From Echinarachnius parma (lineage: Eukaryota; Echinodermata; Echinoidea; Clypeasteroida; Echinarachniidae), in the NCBI GenBank assembly GCA_037951105.1, contig JBAMJV010003017.1, forward strand, positions 20,001 through 84,000: a stretch of 64,000 nucleotides of DNA, written 5' to 3'. This document shows positions 25,701-32,738 of the stretch, in pieces. The position numbers and the translations under genes were made by a program. Position 1 is the stretch's first letter, and every line of letters starts with the position of its first letter. Below the pieces are notes generated by a model, which was given only the letters and a program-made list of their open reading frames with translations, ran no database searches and was not told the origin of the DNA.

Positions 25701-26993
25701 AATGAAATACTATAATTATAGTTTCTCTAATTAATGCTTACATAATAAAACATATTTATATTTATATGAAAGTTGAAATTGTTGTTAAAAGAGAACCCAA
25801 ATAGAAGTGCTAGTCGAGGACGATTTTCTCTATTCTCTAGTATGCTAGTATATAGTATATATACAATCGACAGTGCATCTCTTCATCGTTAAATAAGCTT
25901 ACATTGTATACATTCAAATAAAAATGTATAACTAAACTAAAAGATAATGTATTTGTTTATAAAGTAAGTTGTTAGGGTCTTAGAAATGGAGAAGAAAGCG
26001 GTCTCTCAACTAGAACTTTACTATGCACTTAAGGTCTATGGATATAGAAGAAAGTAATTATGTTCATGATTTATGTTTAATTACACGGGAGCGATATACT
26101 TTTAATTAGCATTATCTTGTGTAAGTGGTACATCGACATATAATCACACAGGCATTATACCAATAGCTTAATTCCAAAAGGCGCTAAACTCACTTTCCAA
26201 AATATTGAGTAACGTATTCTAAGTGCAATAATAAGCTCCGACGATGTCTTTGAATTCAAAATCTACGACATGTTTCGCAAATTAAAAGGAAATAAATAAT
26301 ACATATTAAATCAATATTTCCTCATTGACCTGTTGACATACAAAGAATATGAGAACAACGCCTTTTCTCCAAAGTTAATTTAACGGATTTAGTGCCTTTT
26401 TTAAATTATTTTTTTCTTAATTTGTGTTCATGACACTTTTCGTTTCGATCACGCGAATTTGGCGTGGTATGTTGCGCTAATCTCTTACAATGATGGCCCC
26501 GTACACAATTTCATTTGTTAGATAATAGAATTTCGACCTTATATTTTCAATTACTTTTCGGGAAAGATGTCTATTTTATTGTCCATTAATTTTGGAAACT
26601 ACGTTCATTAATATAATTATAAGTTATTCATGTTTAATGAATGCATTTCTTTATCATTTGTATAATTATTTTTAGTATGATATTGTGTTGAAAATAGAGG
26701 AATAAAATAAAATCAATTAAATCAATTCAAATTTTGCCTTAACAAGATCAAATCAATGATAGCAGCAGATGATCATAAAATCATGAAAATTATGATCATG
26801 ATGATGATGATGATAATAATGATGATGATGATGAAATCTTACCTAAGTAGCACTGCGAGAGCTCCATCGACGAATGTCCTCCATCGGGAAGTTGGTCCGT
26901 GCACACGATGCATTTATCCCGCCTATTGATGGGAGCTCTGTGGAAGATGCCCAGGACCTGTAGCTGCCACTTTAGGACCGAACTCGTGAACAT
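9367..26993 (-). CDS. Eight-exon multipass membrane protein, candidate gustatory-receptor-like (Grl) receptor
   Basis: Spliced gene assembled by hand. Coding exons, 5' to 3': 26993-26843, 25562-24432, 19658-19534, 18238-18059, 14897-14703, 14038-13807, 10177-10002, 9525-9367. Every junction is GT-AG and all seven phases agree (1,1,0,0,0,1,0), giving about 782 residues. The start ATG has an in-frame TAG five codons upstream. Residues 1-50 include LQVLGIF, like the N-terminus of insect Gr/Or and Grl proteins. Residues 52-427 are mostly Gly/Ser/Asp low complexity. Hydrophobic segments lie at about 438-462, 473-494, 548-572, 595-617, 661-680, 698-722 and 751-767, so seven passes in a 350-residue core. 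Gr/Grl receptors are about 400 residues with a short N-terminus, so the long insertion is atypical. The family call is inference from topology and the N-terminal motif; an unrelated multipass protein is possible. The gene structure is far firmer than the function. Introns hold many MITEs. Confidence 0.6.
9726..9755. repeat. Perfect 30-bp palindrome
   Basis: CGATCACGTCAATTA joined directly to its reverse complement. It lies in intron 7. Confidence 0.9.
9780..9940 (-). mobile_element. MITE-2 fragment
   Basis: Reverse-orientation match to the left half of 19027-19393 (AACCGAAACCTGTCCCATGC and neighbours). Confidence 0.6.
10002..10177 (-). CDS. Receptor exon 7, end of TM5 and TM6
   Basis: Two bases plus 58 codons. 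The acceptor is TTTTTGATTTCCAG|GT, with a strong pyrimidine tract, and the donor GCGCCAG|GTTAGC. It encodes the end of helix 5 (LTVHISWNYDVYSGN), a polar loop, and helix 6 (LIFSEKLMTLILPVVALASL) followed by DMSYLWRQ. Phase 1 entry and phase 0 exit agree with exons 6 and 8. Confidence 0.62.
10600..10755 (+). mobile_element. MITE-2 fragment
   Basis: Starts AAGGGGTCTATGTAACATTG and keeps ATGGGACAGGTTTCG; matches the first 150 bp of 19027-19393. Confidence 0.65.
11184..11343. repeat. Tandem duplication, two 79-bp units
   Basis: CTTGTAATTCTTGTAGGCTC starts each unit (11184, 11263); the units are almost identical. The minus strand is open (11007-11360) but looks like no known protein. Confidence 0.9.
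12100..12345 (+). mobile_element. MITE-2 right part
   Basis: Matches the right half of 19027-19393 and ends GTTACTAGATCCTTTTAA. Probably the other half of the copy begun at 10600. Confidence 0.6.
12420..13330. other. Intron 6 non-coding, AT-rich
   Basis: Short TTCTCCTAC hairpin near 13239-13262; otherwise nothing recognised. Confidence 0.4.
13338..13371. repeat. Perfect 34-bp palindrome
   Basis: TTTCATCGGATGCGTCC joined to its reverse complement with no loop. Confidence 0.9.
13807..14038 (-). CDS. Receptor exon 6, transmembrane segments 4 and 5
   Basis: 77 codons plus one base. The acceptor is TTACACTGAAG|GTT and the donor ATATTAG|GTAGGT. It starts with a helix (VAAVALGMLLFGVFCHTLFV), then a 40-residue charged loop (RHEGHLDRCRLRLADTYRDY), then the start of a second helix (PWVAFIVAIGIL). 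The Arg/Asp/His-rich loop between two helices is typical of the cytoplasmic loop of Gr/Or-type receptors. Exon 7 completes the helix across the intron. Confidence 0.62.
14703..14897 (-). CDS. Receptor exon 5, third transmembrane segment and Cys-rich loop
   Basis: 65 codons, phase 0 at both ends. The acceptor is TTTTTTTGTAG|GCC and the donor ACAGAG|GTATAT. It encodes a short loop (LQYLYGADGLSLPSPGF), a helix (LAACFLWPVINVGLKVVYVD), and then a loop with three cysteines (CNHQYGHCEC). The cysteines suggest a disulfide-bearing extracellular loop. A (TA)n tract at about 14910-14943 sits directly upstream of the acceptor. Confidence 0.6.
15059..15087 (-). repeat. 3' part of a split tRNA-Gly-like sequence
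   Basis: Minus strand GGGTTCGAGTCCTGGC and GGAGACC: a B box and the 3' acceptor arm. It pairs with GGTCCCC at 16616-16622. See the element at 15088-16576. Confidence 0.65.
15088..16576. mobile_element. Non-autonomous TIR element inserted in a tRNA-like SINE
   Basis: Terminal inverted repeat GTGGCCATATTCATAAAA on the left, its reverse complement on the right, extending imperfectly through CCCGATA and GCTAG. About 1.49 kb, no transposase ORF. Diverged inner copies of the end (TATTCACAAAAGGCCGATAG) occur near 15163. A poly-C tract lies at about 16003-16025. Confidence 0.75.
16577..16626 (-). repeat. 5' part of a split tRNA-Gly-like sequence
   Basis: Minus strand GGTCCCCGTGGCCTAGTGG (acceptor arm and A box), then an anticodon arm TCAGC-loop-GCTGA with loop GTTCCAA, anticodon TCC (Gly). 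Joined to 15059-15087 it makes a tRNA fold with mismatches in the acceptor and T stems. A tRNA pseudogene or SINE head. Confidence 0.65.
16674..16798. repeat. AT-rich palindrome
   Basis: TATCATATCAAGCGCATATA and its reverse complement flank (TA)n tracts and a short centre. Confidence 0.85.
16795..17045 (-). repeat. SINE-like sequence
   Basis: Contains ACCGGGTACCCATCTAC, GGAGCAGCAATTGTGGAT and TTGCTGAAGGACAA, the layout of a SINE body. It shares landmarks with the SINE at 42779-43085 in reverse: ACCCGGTCAT, and ACTCCCTGGGGAGCATTCC against GGAATGCTCCCTAGGGAGT. Confidence 0.55.
17470..17632 (-). pseudogene. Decayed duplicate of receptor exon 4
   Basis: On the minus strand this encodes YAKLSSFLSAHGCNQDGERA and then LNQMHRGWFAVLHQDYM, closely matching exon 4, and it keeps a GT donor (ATG|GTGAAG). 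Where exon 4 encodes the membrane helix, the copy has in-frame TAA and TAG, and the part before that is shortened. It lies in the same orientation in the intron between exons 4 and 5, the arrangement expected of mutually exclusive exons. The stops make it a relic unless a shorter acceptor is used. Confidence 0.65.
18059..18238 (-). CDS. Receptor exon 4, second transmembrane segment
   Basis: Exactly 60 codons, phase 0 at both ends. The acceptor is ACGAATCAAG|GTC after a C-rich tract and the donor TATATG|GTGAGT. A helix (LTSFMTFSVSISSVAILC) precedes a loop with GYAGCNQDGGRGLNQMHSGW, ending HQDYM. The loop is rich in Gly, Asn and Cys and probably non-cytoplasmic. A second, broken copy of this exon lies 589 bp further along in the gene direction (17470-17632). 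It keeps the CNQDG and LNQMH motifs and the donor, so this exon was duplicated in tandem. Confidence 0.62.
19027..19393. mobile_element. MITE-2, TTAA target duplication
   Basis: 367 bp, from AGGGACTTAGTAAC to GTTACTAGATCCGT, with TTAA directly on both sides (19023-19026, 19394-19397). TTAA duplication is the hallmark of piggyBac-type transposition. No ORF. Fragments are also at 9780, 10600, 12100, 47330, 51840, 57985 and 62345. Confidence 0.85.
19534..19658 (-). CDS. Receptor exon 3, first transmembrane segment
   Basis: 125 bp (2 bases plus 41 codons). The acceptor is TTTCATTCCTGCAG|TT and the donor GATGAG|GTTAAT. It encodes PRPTWRGIGTMTSLVMMVAL and then MSVTCYNAFIYIRYLFGRED. One hydrophobic helix of about 25 residues is followed by a charged GREDE end, the likely loop. 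Codon 1 is completed by the last base of exon 2, giving Val. The intron to exon 4 contains the TTAA-flanked MITE at 19027-19393. Confidence 0.6.
19798..19862. repeat. (GTTT)n microsatellite
   Basis: About 15 units, slightly interrupted. Confidence 0.9.
20151..20196. repeat. Palindrome with TGACGTCA at both ends
   Basis: A perfect 20-bp stem with a 6-base loop. Each outer end is the CRE octamer TGACGTCA. Confidence 0.9.
20361..20403. repeat. Palindrome, 19-bp stem
   Basis: AAATAATATTCTAGAGATG, a 5-base loop, then its reverse complement. Confidence 0.9.
21138..22224. mobile_element. Non-autonomous hAT-like element with 8-bp target duplication
   Basis: Terminal inverted repeats CAGGGGTGTCGATCC and GGATCGACACCCCTG. 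GCGCAATA is directly duplicated at 21130-21137 and 22225-22232. An 8-bp duplication with CAGGG-type ends indicates the hAT superfamily. 1,087 bp without a transposase ORF. Bases 21310-21960 match the inverted repeat at 935-1545. It lies in intron 2 of the receptor gene. Confidence 0.88.
22393..22574. repeat. Long imperfect palindrome
   Basis: Arms GATATAAAACAA...CTAACGAATG and CATTCGTTAG...GTTTTATATC. The inner stem is GGGCTCAAAATGA with its complement, around a 14-base loop near 22483-22496. Confidence 0.85.
23136..23236. repeat. Palindrome with about 41-bp stems
   Basis: AAATTATGGATTCC at the outer end, AAGCACTATGTTCT inside, and a 17-base loop. Both strands read MDS.VT.KALCS, an artefact of symmetry. 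Confidence 0.85.
23362..23755. mobile_element. TIR element with poly-G and poly-C
   Basis: Ends GGCCCGTAGCCAGG and CCTGGCTACGGGCC. The interior has diverged repeats of GTGGACCCGAGACCGA. The target duplication is not clear. Confidence 0.7.
23757..24431. other. Intron 2 non-coding
   Basis: No repeat or ORF recognised. Confidence 0.4.
24432..25562 (-). CDS. Receptor exon 2, Gly/Ser-rich low-complexity insertion
   Basis: An 1131-bp exon (2 bases, 376 codons, 1 base). The acceptor is TTTATCTACAG|AG and the donor CTCG|GTAAGT. The first 45 residues are ordinary (EEFGLLSSGIGDFLARP...), then come Asn/Tyr/Gly repeats. A Gly/Asp tract (about 25130-25230) follows, then 9- to 14-residue repeats with the core SRHSGSGG (about 24560-24840). 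It ends in ordinary sequence, TQCIVCESLHWDGDGQ, then IEEL. No stop interrupts 1.1 kb in this frame. The opposite strand is also open (Thr/Ala/Ser-rich), but only this strand fits the splice phases. The repeat tract looks like a coding minisatellite and is probably length-variable. No membrane segment is visible, and no known domain is recognised. Confidence 0.55.
25563..26842. other. Intron 1 of the receptor gene
   Basis: AT-rich, no ORF. A (GAT)n tract lies near 26796-26835. Confidence 0.5.
26843..26993 (-). CDS. Receptor exon 1, N-terminus
   Basis: Encodes residues 1-50 plus the first base of codon 51. It starts MFTSSVLKWQLQVLGIF, followed by a basic stretch and a CIVC motif (Cys28, Cys31). 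The donor reads TTAG|GTAAGA, phase 1. An in-frame TAG five codons upstream of the ATG supports this start. A (GAT)n tract at about 26796-26835 lies just inside the intron. The stretch from CIVC to the donor resembles the end of exon 2, which also has CIVC followed by a phase-1 donor. There is no visible signal peptide, as expected for a Gr-like receptor with a cytoplasmic N-terminus. Confidence 0.6.
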
Positions 26994-27705
26994 TGTTACA
27001 TTAATAGCCTATTCAACTTCACAAGCGAAACACTGTTCTCATAGCCGCATAACCTAGGACCGAACTGGTGAACATAAAGAAGAAATTATAACAGTGATGC
27101 TAGTGATGCTCACGCTGATAGTATCAGTATTCGACCGTTGCAGGATTTAATTTAGTAAACCGAATTGCAATCATATTACTTCAGTCTGTGCTGGTCTCAT
27201 AACATAACCCGGCTGAGTTTGAAATTGTTATTTGAGGACCGAGTTTTTGACTCCTAAAGTGAAAGAAAAGTGATATTAGCAACCCGCTCTGGGTCATAAC
27301 TTTGTTAACAATACACGCTAGCTAGGTAGTATGCTCCGTCACAACGTACACAATCAATATGTAATAATATCGAGCCGAAAATACAAAGCATAATCATATT
27401 TTGACTAACTGCAGCAAAACGCGTCCGTACTAAAAACGAAGAATCGTGCATGTCTTTGCTAATTATTGCACATCACTTCCCTGTTGATCTTGCCTCGTGG
27501 CTCGTTCAATGTCGTTATGTTTTTCACATAAATTGTATTTAGTGGTGTACCGGGAATGTCCTGCACGGGGGGCGAAAAAAAATTTCCCAAACAGATTTAG
27601 TATGGCACTAACGCTGTAACACATAAGATATACATGCCCGTTTAATTGGAATCGGGCGACTTGAATGGAGACCAAAGCGCGCGTATTCAATTCGAGTTAT
27701 AAATA

Positions 27706-27840
27706 TACTTATATCCACTAAATCTGACCTATAGCCACAAAATCTGACCTATAGCCACTAAATCTGACCTATATCCACTAAAGCTGACCTATAGCCAGTA
27801 AATCTAACCTATAGCCACTAAATCTGACCTATAGCCACCA
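27706..27840. repeat. Minisatellite, about 20-bp unit
   Basis: About six copies of a unit close to TATAGCCACTAAATCTGACC. Confidence 0.9.
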
Positions 27841-27875
27841 ACATTAGGGGTAGGGTAAGGGTTAGTGTTAGGGCT
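27841..27875. repeat. Degenerate TTAGGG-like repeats
   Basis: ATTAGGGGTAGGGTAAGGGT followed by TAGTGTTAGGG: metazoan telomere-like units right after the minisatellite. Confidence 0.6.
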
Positions 27876-27894
27876 ATATACCCCTAAAAAACAA

Positions 27895-28003
27895 CATCAA
27901 CCAAGCGAACTGAGTTAGGTCAGTCAGTAGAGAGGTAGAGATCGTGATTTGACTGATACGCTTGCAGCTAGAGATCCCTGGTTCGAATCCCACCTTGGTT
28001 CAA
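27895..28003 (+). repeat. tRNA-like sequence
   Basis: AACCAAG at the start can pair with CTTGGTT at the end, and GGTTCGAATCCC is a good B box. It is about 100 bp, with no convincing D arm, so more likely a SINE head or pseudogene than a tRNA gene. Confidence 0.35.
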
Positions 28004-28160
28004 TGTTTTTTTGTATTTGCTATTTTTACGGCACTGGACTCAATGTTCGAATTCATACAAGTCGGAAATTTCGGGTATAAAACATGCGTGGTCTCTGACC
28101 AAGTCGCTAATTCACAAGGATTCGTAAACCTGTTTGGGAGAATTTTTTTTTTTAGTAATG

Positions 28161-28404
28161 TTGTGTTTATGTGTATACGTGTGTGTAAGGGTTTGTGTTT
28201 GTGTGTGCGCGTGTGTGGGGTGTTTGTGTGCATTTGTGTTTGTGCGAGTGCGTGCGTGCGTGCGGGAGTGGATGTTTGTGCGTGTGTGTATACGTGTGTG
28301 TAAGTGTGTGTGTGTTTGTGTGATTGAGTGTGTGTATTGTATGTGTGTCTGTGTGGGAGTTTGAGTAATTAAGTGTTCGTGTGTTTGCGCATGTGTATGT
28401 GTGA

Positions 28405-28443
<39 letters not shown>
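28161..28443. repeat. (GT)n-rich tract
   Basis: Imperfect GT repeats with a pure run at 28408-28441. The long open frames here (Thr/His or Cys/Val) are repeat artefacts. Confidence 0.95.
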
Positions 28444-28560
28444 TGTTTATCATGAATGTGTGCGGGAGGGAACGACGTCATTGTGAACGCGCGTTGACTA
28501 AAAGCGAAAATGGTTCAAAGGCAGCGAACAGGTAGTGAACAGCACGGGTTGACTACATCC

Positions 28561-29300
28561 AATAGACCGCTTCTGTGATGTATGCAAATAATATGCGTAT
28601 GACGTATAGACTCCCCGTTGGCAAGCTTAACAATAGTAACTAGGTCCGGCAAGCTAAGTTTGCCGGAGCTTGCCGGACCTAGTTACTATTGTTAAAGGGG
28701 TAGTTTAGTTTTGGTAGAGAGGGCGCTGCACATCACAATTTTGTTGTGAGGTAATGAAAATCTGAGTGTCAAATTTGAGAGAACATGCAATTTGAATGGC
28801 AGAATAAACTTTATTTGGTCAAAATCGACCCAGAAACGGCTGAAATATCAATAAATATATCTGATCTTATAATTATTTGGGGCCCAAATAATTAGATGGT
28901 TTTTTTGAAAAAATTTAAAAAATGCTTGCACTTTTCAAAAATTTTCAAAAGCGTTTTTGAAATAGTTGTTTATCATGTTTATGATCTATCTATTTAATTA
29001 TTATTATTTCAATAAAACATCACATGCATAATTTTGTATGAAAAATGGTTGAAACCAATGCCTTTTTAGAAAGCGCCCTCTAGTGTTTTAATGGCTCTTT
29101 TTGAATGATAACGGGCTTTTTACTTAGTCGTTTGTAATTTTGTATACCTTTCGAGCATGGTGGAGTTATAACTAGTAGTTTATAATGTTACTGTCCAGGT
29201 TTGGTTACTAAAGTTCAGCCTTACCAAAACTGTACTACCCCTTTAAGCTTAACTATTGTTAAGCTTCAGTATTACGTCATACGCATATTATTTGCTTATA
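28561..29300. mobile_element. Palindromic MITE interrupted by another MITE
   Basis: Same element as the uninterrupted 61351-61549 copy, starting AATAGACCGCTTCTG. It is split by 28696-29242 at the end of its central stem. The right end stops where the mariner-like element begins. Confidence 0.85.
28696..29242 (+). mobile_element. MITE-1, TTAA target duplication
   Basis: 547 bp, AGGGGTAGTTTAGTTTTGG to CCAAAACTGTACTACCCCT, with TTAA at 28692-28695 and 29243-29246. Non-autonomous, piggyBac-type by its target. Other copies or pieces: 5005, 7495, 7896, 52196-53944, 60930-61080, 62300. Confidence 0.88.
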
Positions 29301-29673
29301 CAGGGTGGCCCAGAAATAACGGAACGGGGTACTTTCCATTATAAAGAAACATACAAACTAGGTTCACTGGATAGATAATCTTTTAAAAAGAAATTTGATA
29401 TCAACAACAGTAATTTTGGTCAAGTAGTTGTTTTTTTTGGTCGTCGTAAGTGACACCATGTCAGGGTCAACTTGTTGTCAATTTCTAGAAAGTCGGCGCC
29501 TGATAAATAACAATTCATGCCCGTCATAGCATCAAGGAATGATCAATGCGAATACTTTTGTCCATGTGCATTCATGCCCCTTCGCATAGTCGACATCGGT
29601 TTTACAGCTGAATGCACATGGGCAAAATAATTCGTATTGATCGCTACTTGGTGCTATGGCGGGCATGAATGGC
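29301..29673. mobile_element. Mariner-like foldback element, left part
   Basis: Starts CAGGGTGGCCCAGAAATAAC after a TA. Bases 29347-29673 match 34515-34841 almost exactly. The right end is missing here but present at 34846-35047. Confidence 0.75.
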
Positions 29674-30799
29674 GTTTCTGAATTGCATTACAAAGAATTT
29701 TACACCCTTTTTAAATTAACAGTTCGCTTTATAAAGTCTTCAACCAATCATGCCAATTGTCTCCTGAAATATAATTTGATTATCAATGCGTGTTATGGCA
29801 ATGCAAGCCTTGAATGCACCTCGACCATGTCAACATCAGTTAAACATTTCAGAAAGAATAGTCATGGTCTTGAGATGCAAACATAAAGCCCAACAATGCT
29901 TTCAATCGATTCCAGTAACAGTGTACAACAGTTTGGCCTTCAGTTTTGCGACACAATTAGAAACTGCCAAAAGTGCAAAGAATCTGAGGCAAGCGGAATC
30001 GTTTGGCTTTGTTAATTTGGAAGCACTCTATCAAGAAAAAAATGCTTTTTATGGAGATCCAACCAACTCTGACAACTATAAACCCCTGTATTAATATCAC
30101 TTTATCAGAGCCAAATCTAGTTGTACCTTAGCCATTATTAAATCGTTATAATTATCTAATTGTTAGTGAGAATATCAAATGTTACCAATGCAATATACAT
30201 TCCCATTTTTATCGTAAAAACGTATGAATAAGTCGACGCAAATGCATTTTTTGTCAATTCGCATACAATCATACATAATTCGAGATCTGCCAAAGAGAAA
30301 TGGATCAAATGAGGCGCACCAGAAGGCTTAAAAATCACCCTCTTGAAAGGTATAGCGAATAACCTTTAACAACAAAATCATCATAATTTATGACGATTTT
30401 TCCTGTCTGTACGATTCTTTTCGCAAGTCGAAATGAGTCGAGCTTTCAGATCCAGCAGATTCTTCCTCTGGGCGATAAACAAATGAACAGCTATATACAT
30501 AAACCAAGCAGAGTGAGGGTCTTGTTTACTATAGTATAGCCTGTAAATGTTTTAACACTCACTCTGCTCGTTTTGTGTTTATAGTTCAATGTTGAACTTA
30601 TCAGTTTATGGCCTAGAGGAAGAATCAGCTAGATCTGAAGGCTCTGCTCATTTTGACATACAACTTTTGAATGTATTTTTACCAAGGTTAACGCAGACAG
30701 GTGGAGCAATGTTTCTCAATTTTAAACATGACGCTTGATCGTTAATGTACGTATACACAAATGAACTAACTTGGCACAATTATAATTATTATCTTATTG

Positions 30800-31125
30800 C
30801 TACTTCGGATTGCCAGTTCGGATGCGGTTCGTTATTCCGAACACACACATTTCGTATACCTGAGTGTTCGTTAATCCAAACATTTGTTGCATTATTCCGA
30901 AGGTTCGTTAATCCGAAAATGCAATAGGGTTCGTTAATCCGAAAATTATATAGGGTTTGTATTAAACCTTTCGGATTAACGAACCTTATTTCATTTTCGG
31001 ATTAACGAACCTGCGGAATATCAAACCCGATTTCATTTTCGGAGAAACGAACCTTCGGAAAAACGAATCTTCGGAATAACGAACCTTCGGAATAACCAAA
31101 CCTTCGAAATAACGAACCTGAAAAA
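30800..31125. repeat. Palindromic array of GGTTCGTTAATCCGAA units
   Basis: Several copies of TTCGTTAATCCGAA in one orientation, followed by copies of TTCGGATTAACGAA in the other. A foldback element of unknown family. Repeated in unit B at 37106-37430. Confidence 0.8.
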
Positions 31126-31418
31126 GGAGTAATTTTATCAACATTTTCTTGAAATAGGGGATCAATTTCATCTTCTGGAACGACCATGTGTTACGCCTTT
31201 AAATAATGAAGTGACACCAACAAGATACACGCGTTGTTACTACCATGACTACTCATTCATCTTAAATATTGTACGACTTAGCGTTTCCTTTTGGGTAAGT
31301 TTATTTACCGGTGAAGATTTGAAGTCTGCAAAAGAGTAACATGTTTATTAGGACAAGTATGGGGAGTAATCTCATACATTTCAACTATTCCTATCGACCT
31401 ACATGTATGTCTTTACAG

Positions 31419-31669
31419 GCACTTATTTCTTCACCCTGTCAGTCCACAAGCGTGGAAACCACCAAGCTCCGTTCGTACATTTAGTGGTCGACCGCGAGAT
31501 CATCTTCAGTGCAGACGAACATGGCAATGATGCCTTCGATAGCGCCACCAACTCGGTCCTGCTCACACTCAACCAGGGGCATCAAGTCTGGACGCGGCTC
31601 GTCGCGACTCGCGTGATGTGCACAAATTTGCACGAGAACACCTTCACAGGTTTCTTGGTCTTTGCCTAA
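31419..31669 (+). pseudogene. Orphan copy of the C1q last exon
   Basis: Same translated sequence, acceptor and stop as the exon at 37725-37975. In this unit the sequence that should hold the first-half exon is missing: the mariner-like segment ending at 29673 joins almost directly to the duplicated block at 29678. The exon is intact but has no visible partner upstream in its own unit. It could be a relic, or be spliced to exons outside the window. Confidence 0.6.
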
Positions 31670-32338
31670 AAATCTGCCTCGCACTCGCTTATCAGACCCC
31701 GGCCCCGTTGCAGAAAGAAAATTCATCGTAACTTTACGCACGATTTATCGATCTTAAGTTGCGTTAAATTTAAAATGTTCGTTGCAGAAACGCCGACTTA
31801 CGATTGATTTATTTACGATCGATATCCATAGAGATTTGGCTTTCAAAACATAATCCAACACGGCTGGGATAAAGACAACGACTCAAATTCATAGAAAAGC
31901 AAAGAAAGTTCAACAACGTACAGCACAATTGTATACGTATACGGTGTACATATAGCTAACCGGAGCAAGTCGTCTATTATTGAGCAGTAAGTACCGTTTT
32001 CCCCCCTTCCTGAATGTATTTATCGCACCGACAATAATATGAAATCTGAACTTACTATATTGTATTGCTGTATGGAACATATCGGTCGTGCAATTTGTGT
32101 AAAATAAAAACTATTTTAGAATAATCATCGCCGAAACAGGACTTTTGCATGATAAAAATAAACAGCGTTGCCCCATGTACTTAAATTCACGTAATACGTT
32201 ATACTGCAAATAATTATACTGTTTACTGTTGTGGCAGTATTGGACCTTATTATTATATAGTGTTACCCCATATACATGAAATGTTTAGTTCCCCATGCAT
32301 GAGTATTTACTGGCAGGTAATGTTTTGTCAAATTAAAT

Positions 32339-32738
32339 GTATTCCAATTTGGAGGACAAAATTTGCCTCTTGTCGCTTGTGAGTCCATGCAGTTCTATGT
32401 GTTCAAATTCATGTGGTAATTTGCCCTCTTTACTGTATTATCAATATTCCAGTGGTACTGATATATAGTCAGTACAACAAGGGGGAGAGAGGCAGACTTA
32501 TCACACAAGAAATTAACAGAATGGACAGGCTGATGCTATGAAATGAGGGAAGCGAAACTCCGAAAGAGAGAGAAGGATATGATGGAGGAAGCTGTCAGCT
32601 GTCGAGCCACTGGTGTCGCCCCCAAGCCACGCAGTAAATAAGCCCCTTGACTTGCAGGGGTGCCCCCAAGCCCAACTTGATGATGTTACACACAATGCTT
32701 TTTTAACAAAGCCCAAGATTTTTCTCGGATAGTTATGT
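32339..32738. repeat. 400-bp segment present in unit A, absent from unit B
   Basis: The flanks join as AAATTAAAT|CTTTAGTTT in unit B. The third partial copy at 41921 keeps part of this segment (GAGCCACTGGTGTCGCCCCC), so a deletion in unit B is likelier than an insertion in A. Confidence 0.85.

Noticed and set aside
27895..28003. Functional tRNA gene
   Set aside because: The B box is good but the D arm and anticodon arm do not fold, and it is about 100 bp long.
28112..28481. Thr/His and Cys/Val open frames in GT tracts (also at 43511-43911 and 46107-46419)
   Set aside because: Translation of GT/CA microsatellites; no start context, domain or splice support.
29656..30094. Two open frames at the start of each tandem unit
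   Set aside because: No domain, no splice logic, and the first begins inside a mariner-like element.
30840..31110. CRISPR-like array of short repeats
   Set aside because: The units are variable, in both orientations and without uniform spacers, in animal DNA.
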